Positions 1-7,317 of a DNA stretch of 64,000 bases are shown piece by piece. The stretch is from Pseudomonas sp. (GTDB taxonomy: Bacteria > Pseudomonadota > Gammaproteobacteria > Pseudomonadales > Pseudomonadaceae), in contig NZ_JAUYNT010000041.1 of assembly GCF_030698175.1 (NCBI RefSeq), positions 62,001-126,000 on the forward strand. Reading direction: 5' to 3'. Positions within the stretch are counted from its first letter, which is position 1; each line of letters opens with the position of its first letter. Under the pieces are notes generated by a model, which was given only the letters and a program-made list of their open reading frames with translations, was not told where the DNA came from and did no database searches. Made by a program: the position numbers and the translations under genes.

Positions 1-413
1 CAGTTGCCTGGTAACCCTGCAATGCTGCTTCGCTTGCCCTTGGAGCTGGGCTTGGCCTTGATAGCGGGCCGACAGTACTCCTGGCGCACCAGGAGTTGCG
101 CTGCATAGTTTCTGGCCAGCGCTCTAGCCTCTGCGCGCGCCTCGTCGGTAGGTGCCTGCTCAGACTCCCGCAGCGCCTCGATCACCCAGCAGGCCATCGA
201 TACACGCCATGCCGCTCGCACTGCACCAGGGTCGCGCAGTTGCCTGGCTGTCGCGTAATCGTGCCAGTGCTCGCCAGCTAGCCGCTTAATTGCCTGCTGG
301 TATTCCGCTCTGGTCGACTCAGCTAGCCTGGCGTAGCGATCCAAGATTGGCTTGGCGATTGCTCGGATTGCGCCCCTGTCTGACGGCACTGTGCTCTTGT
401 CTGTCCGCCTCAT
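1..413 (-). CDS. Hypothetical island protein, cut by the window edge
   Basis: An open frame starts at ATG 413 and stays open for 137 codons to the left edge, so the C-terminus lies outside the window. An AGAGG ribosome binding site sits 7 bases before the ATG, and an in-frame TAG lies 18 bases upstream, which fixes the start. The visible protein is basic and mostly helical, with Arg/Ala-rich stretches, a Trp-rich middle (HWHDY, AAWRVSMACW) and a Lys/Ser-rich run near the cut end. I recognise no family. It belongs to the tRNA-Arg-linked element and is transcribed away from the AlpA and winged-helix genes. Its role is unknown; the reading frame itself is well supported. Confidence 0.6.
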   Translation of the reverse strand, partial: MRRTDKSTVPSDRGAIRAIAKPILDRYARLAESTRAEYQQAIKRLAGEHWHDYATARQLRDPGAVRAAWRVSMACWVIEALRESEQAPTDEARAEARALARNYAAQLLVRQEYCRPAIKAKPSSKGKRSSIAGLPGN

Positions 414-483
414 ATTGACCTCTGGCTATCCGTTTGCGCCTTTGTCTACGCTTCGCTCCGACAGTCGCAATTACCGTGGACAT
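319..483 (-). CDS. Possible small basic ORF overlapping the edge gene
   Basis: A 54-codon frame begins at ATG 483 with a strong purine-rich site (GGGAGGG) 8 bases upstream. It runs out of frame into the start of the edge gene (ATG 413), overlapping it by 95 bases. Its N-terminal half is very basic (KRRQRRKRIARGQ). Small overlapping and translationally coupled genes are common in phage-type elements, but the second half may only be a shadow of the edge gene. An inverted repeat (496-532) lies directly upstream and could be its operator. No family is recognised. Confidence 0.25.
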   Translation of the reverse strand: MSTVIATVGAKRRQRRKRIARGQYEADRQEHSAVRQGRNPSNRQANLGSLRQAS

Positions 484-495
484 AGGGTTTACCCT

Positions 496-532
496 CCCAT
501 TTTTGGCCGCCATTCTGGCCACCAAAAATGGG
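496..532. promoter_or_regulatory. Inverted repeat upstream of leftward island genes
   Basis: Perfect 11-bp arms (CCCATTTTTGG at 496-506 and its complement at 522-532) are separated by 15 bases. The repeat lies just before the ribosome binding site at 484-500 on the minus strand, so it could be an operator or 5' leader hairpin for the leftward genes. There is no T-tract in either direction that would make it a convincing terminator. Confidence 0.4.
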
Positions 533-533
533 G

Positions 534-953
534 TGAAAGAGTTGTTTTACTCGCCTGATTTCCCCTCGCCGGGCGGCACCTCCCCGGGCCACTGGAGTGG
601 CCCGGGGGAGCCGTGACAGGGTGTCTGTTCAGGGCGTGCGTCAACGCCAGGCGGCTGCGCCGGCCTTACGCTCCGTTCGCTCGGGTCGTGCCGACACGAC
701 GAGCCGGTGCACGGCGCGCTGACCCACTAATTGAGGTCATGCCAACCGCTACCTGGCGGCGTACTAAATATGCAACTTGATGGGCTTGCCAACTCATGAG
801 TTTCGCCCCCTCCCAGGCAGGCTGAAAATATTCATTGATGAATATCTAAGTCGCAATCGAGCAACGATTAATTTGAATGCAGAATTAATGAGAAAGGTGA
901 AGTAACAACCTCAATGTTTTAGTGCTGCTCGTTATCTGGTTGGGCCAAACTTG
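534..953. other. Non-coding stretch of the island
   Basis: I see no credible gene here. The left part (575-730) is very GC-rich and holds two hairpins: 580-610 (about 14-bp arms with one bulge, no T-tract) and 685-700 (GTCGTG/CACGAC, 4-base loop). The right part (770 onward) turns AT-rich and carries a palindrome, ATATTCAT-TG-ATGAATAT, at 828-845. The AT-rich part continues to about 1270 and probably holds the promoters for the rightward regulator genes. The abrupt change in composition fits a mosaic mobile element. Confidence 0.5.
828..845. promoter_or_regulatory. 18-bp AT-rich palindrome
   Basis: ATATTCAT and ATGAATAT flank a TG centre: perfect 8-bp arms in the AT-rich control region of the element, about 430 bases before the AlpA-type gene. 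It has the size and symmetry of a dimeric repressor site. Which protein binds it cannot be told from the sequence. Confidence 0.35.
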
Positions 954-1160
954 TTATGCGTTTATATATACAAAGGCATATCTTTTTTGCCGCATATCTT
1001 GATGCAGTAATGGGCCAGTAGAATCAACACAGTGCAGGCAAATCGCCAAATCACGCCACAGCTGAGAGTGCATCAAGCCAGCACAATGTGGACAATTGTT
1101 TTTCCCTATAAGAAAAACTCCCAAAACAGTAAAAAATACAAATAAAATATTACGGCGCAA
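954..1160 (-). CDS. Possible small membrane protein with Cys pairs
   Basis: A 68-codon frame starts at TTG 1160. Residues 4-19 form a strongly hydrophobic segment (ILFVFFTVLGVFLIG), followed by CPHC at about 23-26 and CLHC at about 41-44, an arrangement that could bind zinc or form disulfides. Against it: the start codon is weak, no clear ribosome binding site is visible, and the region is AT-rich and otherwise looks non-coding. No family is recognised. It is kept because the hydrophobic segment followed by two CxxC motifs is unlikely in random sequence. Confidence 0.3.
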   Translation of the reverse strand: MRRNILFVFFTVLGVFLIGKNNCPHCAGLMHSQLWRDLAICLHCVDSTGPLLHQDMRQKRYAFVYINA

Positions 1161-1276
1161 TTCTGATAGTAAAACAAGAGATAGAAAAATCTCATTTGAT
1201 TCCCCGTGCCGCCAAACGTTGAATTGATTTGTGCACAGCAGTCCATATCAAGTTATTTCAACGCAGGGCAAACTAT

Positions 1277-1492
1277 ATGAATACAGATCTACGCATTATC
1301 CGCATTCGAGAAGTCGAAGCACTAACCGCACTAAAACGCTCAACAATTTATAAAAAACTGAGTACTGATAAAACTTTTCCCAGGCCGATACCGCTGAGCG
1401 ACAGCAACTCACGCGGAGCACCTGTGGGGTTCGTGCTGAGCGAGGTACTGGCTTGGATTGAGAGCCGAATCGAGAAGCGCGAGGACCGGTAG
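1277..1492 (+). CDS. AlpA-family phage regulatory protein
   Basis: A 71-residue protein of the AlpA/MerR-like winged-helix family found in P4-type satellites and genomic islands. In the family it activates integrase or excision genes. Residues 6-30 (IIRIREVEALTALKRSTIYK) match the helix-turn-helix core, then come the conserved FPRPIPL turn and a G-F-xx-S-E-V-xAWI end typical of AlpA proteins. ATG 1277 is preferred over an earlier in-frame start at 1229 because AGGGC precedes it and the family begins a few residues before the helix. It lies 149 bases upstream of the winged-helix gene and is AT-rich compared with the chromosome. Confidence 0.85.
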   Translation: MNTDLRIIRIREVEALTALKRSTIYKKLSTDKTFPRPIPLSDSNSRGAPVGFVLSEVLAWIESRIEKREDR

Positions 1493-1594
1493 ATGCCTCT
1501 CTCGAGCGTTGTCGTAAGCACTTTTCATGGCCCAGAAACCAAGGCGAGACCATCACCCGGAGGAGCTCTCTGTGTGCAGATAACGCCATCGACT

Positions 1595-1621
1595 GGTTCG
1601 TCCGGTTCGTCCGGTTCGTCG
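1595..1621. repeat. Three tandem 9-bp repeats
   Basis: GGTTCGTCC is repeated at 1595-1603 and 1604-1612, and a third copy with one change ends at 1621, just 20 bases before the start of the winged-helix gene. It is short enough to change copy number by slippage and could alter the leader of that gene. Confidence 0.6.
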
Positions 1622-1641
1622 AGCTAGGCGGTGAGGTAGAT

Positions 1642-2085
1642 ATGGCCAGGAGTAGGCTGAAATCTAAGGGGCGGACAGATCGAGGCGGTTTTATTGCGAT
1701 CCCAAATGCATTGCACGACTACCCCGCATTTTCCGATTTGAGTGGTACCGCATTAAAAGTTTTACTGGGATTAGCGCGTCAGTATCGGGGGGCTAATAAC
1801 GGCGATTTATCGGCATCCCACACACAAGCGGTGAAATGGGGCGTGGGTAGCAAAACATCGCTTGCTAAAGCGCTGTGTGACCTCCAGAGACACGGTCTGA
1901 TAATCCGCACTCGAGAGGGCTTCTTCATCAATCCAGGCGGGCGCTGCGCCCTTTATGCGCTGGCATGGAGGCCAATTGATGACTGTCCTGGCAAGGGGTT
2001 GGAAATTGCGTCCACGCTCACGCCATCGCTCAAATTGAGTATGGAAAACAACAAAAAACTCGGTCCAGTTTGTGTACCGGGATGA
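1642..2085 (+). CDS. Winged-helix protein of the genomic island
   Basis: A 147-residue protein. Residues 14-30 (GGFIAIPNALHDYPAF) and 33-95 form a winged-helix fold like those in island replication or regulatory proteins: a helix with 'SGTALKVLLGLARQY', a recognition-helix region with 'GSKTSLAKALCDLQRHG', and a beta wing ending in 'GFFINPGG'. GAGGT lies 6 bases before ATG 1642. The last codons run into the first of three GTACA-type repeats. In the frame reached by a +2 shift the downstream repeats would encode a related Val-Pro motif, so the C-terminus may have been shortened by a frameshift. Whether it starts replication or controls transcription is not clear. It lies downstream of the AlpA gene in the same orientation. 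Confidence 0.65.
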   Translation: MARSRLKSKGRTDRGGFIAIPNALHDYPAFSDLSGTALKVLLGLARQYRGANNGDLSASHTQAVKWGVGSKTSLAKALCDLQRHGLIIRTREGFFINPGGRCALYALAWRPIDDCPGKGLEIASTLTPSLKLSMENNKKLGPVCVPG

Positions 2086-2154
2086 GTACATTATCTGTAC
2101 GCGCCACAGTAAAAGAAGGGGGCAGGATCGCCGTTATGAGTACAGTTTGTGTAC
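2063..2154. repeat. Three GTACA-N5-TGTAC repeats
   Basis: Three 15-bp copies lie at 2063-2077 (GTCCA-GTTTG-TGTAC, one mismatch), 2086-2100 (GTACA-TTATC-TGTAC, perfect) and 2140-2154 (GTACA-GTTTG-TGTAC, perfect). Their centres are 23 and 54 bases apart. The first overlaps the end of the winged-helix gene. Such clustered symmetric sites are typical of operators or replication iterons. The winged-helix protein encoded next to them is the obvious candidate ligand, but that is inference. Confidence 0.6.
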
Positions 2155-2426
2155 CGATTGCGTTGCATCCCCGGTCCACTTTCTGGCCCCCTTTTTATAT
2201 ATACCAACGGATGTGGGTTGTGAGCTCCAGCCGTCGGTAATTGATGATGGGGGTGTCGGCGGCCCACGGCGATAGCCATCAGTTCGTTGAGGTTTGCCAT
2301 ATGCCCTCCCGGGCGCTCCCATCTCGAATAGATCGGCCAGCCGTGCAGGTGGAAAATCTACTTTCACTCCGCCGGGTTAGGCCAGCCAAAACGCTAGTCC
2401 TGTAATCACCACAGTTAGTCGCAGGG
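2155..2426. other. Non-coding gap before the integrase stop
   Basis: No convincing gene is seen. A minus-strand frame from ATG 2300 has a good GAGGG site but reads backwards through the operator-like repeats and has no recognisable content. A CCCCCTTTTTATATATA tract near 2189-2206 could terminate the winged-helix transcript, although no clear stem precedes it. Confidence 0.4.
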
Positions 2427-3662
2427 TCATGCCTGCTGGCTGAACTGGCCCTGCACCACGTTGTTTTTCTCCAGGTCGTCCAGGTGATCGGCGTACCACT
2501 GCATCATGGTTCGGCGTTGTTCCAGGTAGGTGGCCTTGTTGTAAACACCGGATACACCATCTTCGACGTGGGAGAGCTGAGCCTCTACATGATCCTTGGC
2601 GAAACCGTTCTCACGCAGAGTGGTGGACGCAATATGGCGAAAGCCGTGACCGGTCTGTTGGCCGGCATAACCCATGCGCCGCAGGGCCATGTTGAAGGCC
2701 ATGTTGCTACGTGGCTTGGTGCGGTCATTACGACCCGGGAACAGCAGGGGGTAAGCTCCTGTCATCTTGTACAGTTGCTCCAAGGCATCGAGCACCTGGC
2801 GAGAGAGCGGCACGGTATGCGCGCGGCGCTTCTTCATCCGCTCGGCAGGAATTAGCCACAGGCCGGCCTTGCGGTCGAACTCATTCCAACGGGCTTCACG
2901 TAGTTCACTGGGGCGCACCCCAGTCAGCATCAGCAGGCGCAGACCAAGGCGCAGATCATGGGCGTGAGGGTAGGCACTGATAGCCCGTAGGAGGGTGGGC
3001 AGCTCCTTGGCGGTGACGTGGGCATAGTTCTCGGCTGGCCTGGATTGCAGAAAACGGCTCAGCCCTTCTAGCGGGTTATGTACGGCGCGGCCGGTGACCC
3101 GGGCTAGGTCATAAATTTCTTTGCAGGATCGGCGTACCCGGCTCATCTGCTCGATGATTCCCAGTCGCTCCATGCCTTGTAGGAACTCCATCCACTCGAT
3201 GGGCAGAATGCTGGCATACACGCGCTGGCCAAACACTGGGAAGGCATGCAGCTCCAGCGCACCTATGGTGCGCTTGGCTGTGCTGTCGGCCCAGCCCGGG
3301 CGGCGGATCTCGATCCACTCCAGTGCCAGTGCCTTAAAGGTGCTATTGGTGGCCTCCAGCTCAGAAGCCTTGCGGGCATGCTTGGCAGTCAGCGGGTTGA
3401 TGCCGTCGGCTGCATCGGCGCGCAACTCGGCAGCCTTCTGCCTGGCACCTAAACCGCTAACCTCGGGGTAACTACCAAGGCCAAGCCATGACCACTTACC
3501 GTCTGGTTTCTTGTAGCGCAGCTCCCAGGACTTGCCGCCGTTGGGCTTCACCCGGAAGTACAGACCCAGGCCGTCATGTTCCCGATAAACGGCGTTTTCT
3601 GGCTCCAGTCCCCCCAAGGTGGTATCCGCCAGCGGGCGGCGTTTTATCTCGCTGCGCTTCAT
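2427..3662 (-). CDS. P4-type tyrosine integrase
   Basis: A site-specific recombinase of 411 residues that would insert and excise the element at the neighbouring tRNA-Arg gene. The N-terminal DUF4102 arm-binding domain (about 1-85, with GLYFRVKPNGGKSWELRY) is followed by a SAM-like core-binding domain (about 100-190) and the catalytic domain. Visible catalytic residues are Arg250 (TGVRPSEL), the HGFRH box, the LSH histidine and nucleophile Tyr374 (GVYNKA). Upstream in-frame starts to 3773 would add a Cys/Pro-rich tail through a terminator, so ATG 3662 (MKRSEIKRRPLADTTL) is chosen. It appears intact. Orientation and distance from the tRNA are standard for P4-like integrases. Confidence 0.95.
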   Translation of the reverse strand: MKRSEIKRRPLADTTLGGLEPENAVYREHDGLGLYFRVKPNGGKSWELRYKKPDGKWSWLGLGSYPEVSGLGARQKAAELRADAADGINPLTAKHARKASELEATNSTFKALALEWIEIRRPGWADSTAKRTIGALELHAFPVFGQRVYASILPIEWMEFLQGMERLGIIEQMSRVRRSCKEIYDLARVTGRAVHNPLEGLSRFLQSRPAENYAHVTAKELPTLLRAISAYPHAHDLRLGLRLLMLTGVRPSELREARWNEFDRKAGLWLIPAERMKKRRAHTVPLSRQVLDALEQLYKMTGAYPLLFPGRNDRTKPRSNMAFNMALRRMGYAGQQTGHGFRHIASTTLRENGFAKDHVEAQLSHVEDGVSGVYNKATYLEQRRTMMQWYADHLDDLEKNNVVQGQFSQQA

Positions 3663-3751
3663 GCTTGTATGCCTCTGGTTCGAATTTTCTCCTAGCATAC
3701 AAGCTGGCATACACGGCGGGAAGGCGTAGGGGTAAACAGAGGTAAACAGCC

Positions 3752-3781
3752 AGAAACAAGAAAGCCCGCACAAGGCGGGCT
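3752..3781 (-). terminator. Terminator after tRNA-Arg
   Basis: Read on the minus strand, AGCCCGC and GCGGGCT form a 7-bp stem followed by TTCTTGTTTC. It lies about 47 bases past the tRNA 3' end and before the integrase start, so it should keep tRNA transcription out of the integrase gene. Confidence 0.7.
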
Positions 3782-3827
3782 CTCAGGGTGTTTCGTAGAC
3801 TGCTAGAGACAGGCAGAAACAGCTATT

Positions 3828-3904
3828 TGGTGCACCAGACGGGATTCGAACCCATGACCACTGCCTTCGGAGGGCAGTACTCTATCCAGCTGAGCTACTG
3901 GTGC
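3828..3904 (-). tRNA. tRNA-Arg (anticodon CCG)
   Basis: A 77-nt cloverleaf including an encoded CCA end. The acceptor stem GCACCAG pairs with CTGGTGC, the D-arm has AGCTCAGCTGGAT, the anticodon loop CTCCGAA gives CCG (reads the CGG codon), and the T-arm has GGGTTCGAATCCC. The integrase gene follows its 3' end, so the 3' part of this gene, roughly 3828-3853, is the expected attachment core of the element. I saw no second copy of that core inside the window, so the other end of the element lies to the left of base 1. Confidence 0.97.
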
Positions 3905-4276
3905 AGCGGGCGTCATGATACGCATGTCGTTGGCGTGCGTCCATGCCGAGCGTATTGTTCATGATTTCGCACGGAAACAGGTTGTTTTGGCGATGGCCGG
4001 TGATTAGTTTTACCAATTCGAGCATTTTTGTTAATTTTTCCGAACAGCCTATTGCCCTTTCTTCACGCTCCCCCTAGGATTCGTTTGAGATTTCAAACGC
4101 CTGTGGCAATAAACCTAGGTCCCTGGAAGGGACTATGGTTATTTTGCGCCTTTATATTGCTGTCAGGCCCACGCCAGCGCGGCGTTACGCGCAAAAATTT
4201 ATGACTGCAGCCATTAGCGCGCGGTCGACTGCTAATCACCGCTCGCGGCCAGGCTGCCGAGCTGAAGGAGACCGTT
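3905..4276 (+). promoter_or_regulatory. gabD upstream region with two inverted repeats
   Basis: 372 bases with no gene. It holds two symmetric sites. CGTTTGA-GATT-TCAAACG (4082-4099) is a perfect 7-bp inverted repeat, and GTCCCT-GGA-AGGGAC (4119-4133) is a second one. CCTAGG occurs twice nearby (about 4073 and 4113). Their position 145-195 bases before gabD suits regulator binding for GABA-dependent expression, but the binding protein cannot be named. GAAGGAG lies 7 bases before the gabD ATG. Confidence 0.45.
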
Positions 4277-5719
4277 ATGCAATTGAAAGACGCTAAGTTG
4301 TTCCGCCAGCAGGCCTATATCAATGGTGTCTGGCTGGATGCTGACAATGGTCAGACCATCAAGGTGAATAACCCGGCGACCAACGAAATCATCGGTACTG
4401 TGCCAAAAATGGGCGGCGCCGAAACCCGTCGCGCTATCGAAGCGGCCGAACAGGCACTGCCGGCCTGGCGCGCCCTGACCGCCAAAGACCGTTGCAACCG
4501 CTTGCGTCGCTGGTTTGAACTGCTGATTGAAAACCAGGACGACCTCGCCCGTCTGATGACCATGGAGCAAGGCAAGCCACTGGCCGAAGCCCGTGGCGAA
4601 ATCGTCTACGCCGCCTCCTTTATCGAGTGGTTTGCCGAAGAAGCCAAGCGCGTTTACGGCGACATCATTCCGGGCCATCAGCCGGACAAGCGTCTGCTGG
4701 TGATGAAGCAGCCGATTGGTGTGACCGCCGCCATTACCCCGTGGAACTTCCCAGCCGCGATGATCACCCGCAAAGCCGGCCCGGCCCTGGCCGCCGGTTG
4801 CACCATGGTGATCAAGCCCGCCAGCCAAACCCCGTATTCGGCCCTGGCCCTGGTTGAACTGGCCGAGCGCGCCGGGATTCCAAAAGGCGTGTTGAGCGTG
4901 GTGACAGGCTCCGCCGGCGATATCGGCAGCGAGCTGACCGGCAATCCGATCGTGCGTAAATTGTCGTTCACCGGCTCGACCGAAATTGGTCGCCAGTTGA
5001 TGATGGAGTGCGCCAAGGACATCAAAAAAGTCTCGTTGGAGCTGGGCGGTAACGCGCCCTTTATTGTCTTCGATGATGCCGACCTGGATGCCGCCGTCGA
5101 AGGCGCCCTGGCGTCCAAGTACCGCAACGCCGGGCAGACCTGCGTGTGCGCCAACCGTCTGTATGTCCAAGACGGTGTGTATGACGCCTTCGCCGAGAAG
5201 CTGCGCCTGGCCGTGGCCAAGTTGAAGATCGGCAATGGCTTGGAAGAGGGCATCACCACCGGCCCGCTGATTGATGCCAAGGCCGTGGCCAAGGTTGAAG
5301 AGCACATCGCCGATGCCCTGAGCAAAGGCGCCAGCATCCTGGCCGGCGGCAACGCGCTGGGCGGTAACTTCTTCGAACCGACCATCCTGATCAACGTGCC
5401 GAAAAACGCCGCCGTGGCCAAGGAAGAAACCTTTGGTCCGCTGGCGCCACTGTTCCGCTTCAGCGATGAGGCCGATGTAATCGCCCAAGCCAACGACACC
5501 GAGTTCGGTCTGGCGTCCTATTTCTATGCCCGTGACCTGAGCCGTGTGTTCCGCGTTGCCGAGGCTCTGGAGTACGGTATTGTTGGCGTTAACACCGGGA
5601 TCATTTCTACCGAAGTGGCACCGTTCGGCGGCATCAAGGCCTCGGGCCTGGGCCGTGAAGGCTCCAAGTACGGCATTGAAGATTACCTAGAAATTAAATA
5701 CGTCTGCCTTGGGGTGTAA
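4277..5719 (+). CDS. gabD: Succinate-semialdehyde dehydrogenase
   Basis: Oxidises succinate semialdehyde to succinate with NAD(P)+, the last step of GABA use, in the cytoplasm. At 480 residues it is the standard GabD length. The aldehyde dehydrogenase motifs are complete: PWNFP near 155, the nucleotide-binding FTGSTEIG, general base Glu255 in SLELGGNAPF and nucleophile Cys289 in NAGQTCVC. Cys291 two residues later corresponds to the redox cysteine of the E. coli enzyme. It is followed 207 bases later by gabT in the same direction, and both serve the polyamine genes further downstream. The start has a strong GAAGGAG site. Confidence 0.97.
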   Translation: MQLKDAKLFRQQAYINGVWLDADNGQTIKVNNPATNEIIGTVPKMGGAETRRAIEAAEQALPAWRALTAKDRCNRLRRWFELLIENQDDLARLMTMEQGKPLAEARGEIVYAASFIEWFAEEAKRVYGDIIPGHQPDKRLLVMKQPIGVTAAITPWNFPAAMITRKAGPALAAGCTMVIKPASQTPYSALALVELAERAGIPKGVLSVVTGSAGDIGSELTGNPIVRKLSFTGSTEIGRQLMMECAKDIKKVSLELGGNAPFIVFDDADLDAAVEGALASKYRNAGQTCVCANRLYVQDGVYDAFAEKLRLAVAKLKIGNGLEEGITTGPLIDAKAVAKVEEHIADALSKGASILAGGNALGGNFFEPTILINVPKNAAVAKEETFGPLAPLFRFSDEADVIAQANDTEFGLASYFYARDLSRVFRVAEALEYGIVGVNTGIISTEVAPFGGIKASGLGREGSKYGIEDYLEIKYVCLGV

Positions 5720-5721
5720 GC

Positions 5722-5827
5722 AGCTACTGCGGGCTTCGCGCGTCATACGGCGTTCTGCCTTGTGACCCACATGGATGTGGGAAATGCCGCTAGCCGCAGG
5801 GAGTGGGTGCGGCCTGACCTTCGCTCG
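5722..5827. repeat. Two-block intergenic repeat, copy 1
   Basis: Starts 2 bases after the gabD stop. The 22-bp block AGCTACTGCGGGCTTCGCGCGT (5722-5743) and the 14-bp block CTGACCTTCGCTCG (5814-5827) recur in the same order directly after the stop of the D-2-hydroxyglutarate dehydrogenase gene (42610-42668), with a spacer of 70 bases here and 23 there. It looks like a dispersed gene-end repeat of unknown function. Confidence 0.6.
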
Positions 5828-5839
5828 CTACACTACTAA

Positions 5840-5920
5840 CCTTTTGACGGCGGCAAAAAGCTGCTGCAATCACTAATTTTACTGACACTGCGTAACTGGC
5901 CCGCCCGGCGGCCCACGAGG
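5840..5920 (+). ncRNA. Candidate gabT RNA motif in the gabD-gabT gap
   Basis: Comparative work has described a conserved 'gabT RNA' in Pseudomonas lying upstream of gabT. Here the last 87 bases before gabT can form CGGCGGC-AAAAA-GCTGCTG (5848-5866, 7 bp with two G-U pairs). A second, weaker GGCC/GGCC stem (5898-5913) sits next to the GAGG ribosome binding site. Location and two-hairpin layout fit; I could not compare with the published consensus, so assignment is tentative. Confidence 0.45.
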
Positions 5921-5926
5921 ATAATC

Positions 5927-7207
5927 ATGAGCAAGACCAACGAATCCCTGATGCAACGCCGCCAAGCCGCCGTACCGCGCGGTGTTGGCCAGATCCACCC
6001 GATTTTCGCCGAACGCGCCGAGAACGCCACCGTGTGGGACGTCGAAGGCCGTGAATTTATCGACTTCGCCGGCGGCATCGCCGTACTTAACACCGGTCAT
6101 CTGCACCCCAAAGTGGTGGCAGCCGTGCAAAAGCAGCTGACCAAGCTGTCGCACACCTGCTTCCAGGTATTGGCCTACGAGCCCTACGTTGAGCTGTGCG
6201 AGAAGATCAACGCCAAGGTGCCCGGCGATTTCGCCAAGAAAACCCTGCTGGTCACTACCGGCTCGGAAGCGGTTGAGAACGCGGTGAAAATCGCCCGTGC
6301 CGCCACTGGCCGCGCCGGCGTAATCGCCTTCACCGGCGCCTACCACGGTCGCACCATGATGACTCTCGGCCTGACTGGCAAGGTCGTGCCCTATTCGGCG
6401 GGCATGGGCATCATGCCCGGCAATGTATTCCGTGCTCAGTACCCGTGCGCTCAGCATGACGTCAGCGTCGATGACTCCATCGCGAGCATCGAGCGGATTT
6501 TTAAGAACGACGCCGAGCCACGCGACATCGCCGCCATCATCATCGAGCCAGTACAAGGCGAAGGCGGCTTCTATGTGGCGCCGAAAGACTTTATGGCCCG
6601 CCTGCGCGCGCTCTGCGACCAGCACGGCATCCTGCTGATTGCCGACGAAGTGCAAACTGGCGCTGGCCGTACCGGCACCTTCTTCGCCATGGAGCAGATG
6701 GGCGTGGCGGCGGACCTGACCACCTTCGCTAAATCCATTGCCGGCGGTTTCCCGGTGGCGGGCGTCTGCGGTAAGGCCGAGTACATGGACGCCATCGCCC
6801 CCGGCGGCTTGGGTGGCACCTATGCCGGCAGCCCGATTGCCTGCGCGGCGGCCTTGGCGGTACTGGAAGTATTCGAGGAAGAGCATCTGCTGGAGCGCTG
6901 CAACGCGGTTGGCGAGCGTCTGGTTAACGGCCTCAAAGCCATCCAGGCCAAGCACAAGTCGATTGGCGACGTGCGCGCGCTCGGCGCCATGATCGCGATG
7001 GAGTTGTGTGAAGGTGGCGACCTGCACAAGCCGAACCCGACCCTGACCGCGCAGGTCGTGGCCAAGGCCCGCGACAAGGGCTTGATTCTGCTGTCGTGTG
7101 GCTCCTACGGCAACGTTTTGCGGGTGCTGGTGCCACTCACCGCTCCCGATGCACAAATGGATAAAGGCTTGGCGATTATCGCCGAGTGCTTCGACGAACT
7201 CGCTTAA
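5927..7207 (+). CDS. gabT: 4-aminobutyrate aminotransferase
   Basis: A PLP enzyme that moves the amino group of GABA to 2-oxoglutarate, giving succinate semialdehyde for GabD. It has 426 residues, the usual length. Class III aminotransferase signatures are present: TTGSEAVENAVKIAR near 110, the GAYHGRTMMTLGLTG loop, the LLIADEVQTGAGRTG strand with the PLP-binding Asp, and Schiff-base Lys269 in FAKSIAGGFP. GAGG lies 8 bases before ATG 5927. It lies downstream of gabD and is closed by a good terminator at 7232. Its leader may carry a structured RNA. Confidence 0.97.
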   Translation: MSKTNESLMQRRQAAVPRGVGQIHPIFAERAENATVWDVEGREFIDFAGGIAVLNTGHLHPKVVAAVQKQLTKLSHTCFQVLAYEPYVELCEKINAKVPGDFAKKTLLVTTGSEAVENAVKIARAATGRAGVIAFTGAYHGRTMMTLGLTGKVVPYSAGMGIMPGNVFRAQYPCAQHDVSVDDSIASIERIFKNDAEPRDIAAIIIEPVQGEGGFYVAPKDFMARLRALCDQHGILLIADEVQTGAGRTGTFFAMEQMGVAADLTTFAKSIAGGFPVAGVCGKAEYMDAIAPGGLGGTYAGSPIACAAALAVLEVFEEEHLLERCNAVGERLVNGLKAIQAKHKSIGDVRALGAMIAMELCEGGDLHKPNPTLTAQVVAKARDKGLILLSCGSYGNVLRVLVPLTAPDAQMDKGLAIIAECFDELA

Positions 7208-7231
7208 GGCTCACCAGTCAGGCGATTTATT

Positions 7232-7256
7232 GACCCGCTCCGGCGGGTCTTTTTTT
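7232..7256 (+). terminator. Rho-independent terminator after gabT
   Basis: GACCCGC and GCGGGTC form a 7-bp stem with a short loop, followed by seven T. It lies 25 bases after the gabT stop and ends the gabD-gabT unit. Confidence 0.9.
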
Positions 7257-7317
7257 GCCGGTTTTTTGACCTTGGTGCAGTGCATTAAAATGCTGTGGTT
7301 GAGCCGCACGGTCAGCT

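Noticed and set aside
580..610. GC-rich hairpin as a terminator
   Set aside because: The stem is strong but no T-tract follows in either direction.
2091..2300. Minus-strand small frame with a good GAGGG site at ATG 2300
   Set aside because: It reads back through the GTACA repeats, has no recognisable content and faces the winged-helix gene; support is too thin to call it a gene.
4232..5488. Long minus-strand frame opposite gabD
   Set aside because: Composition (Gly/Gln/His-rich) is that of an antisense shadow of a GC-rich gene, and gabD is certain.
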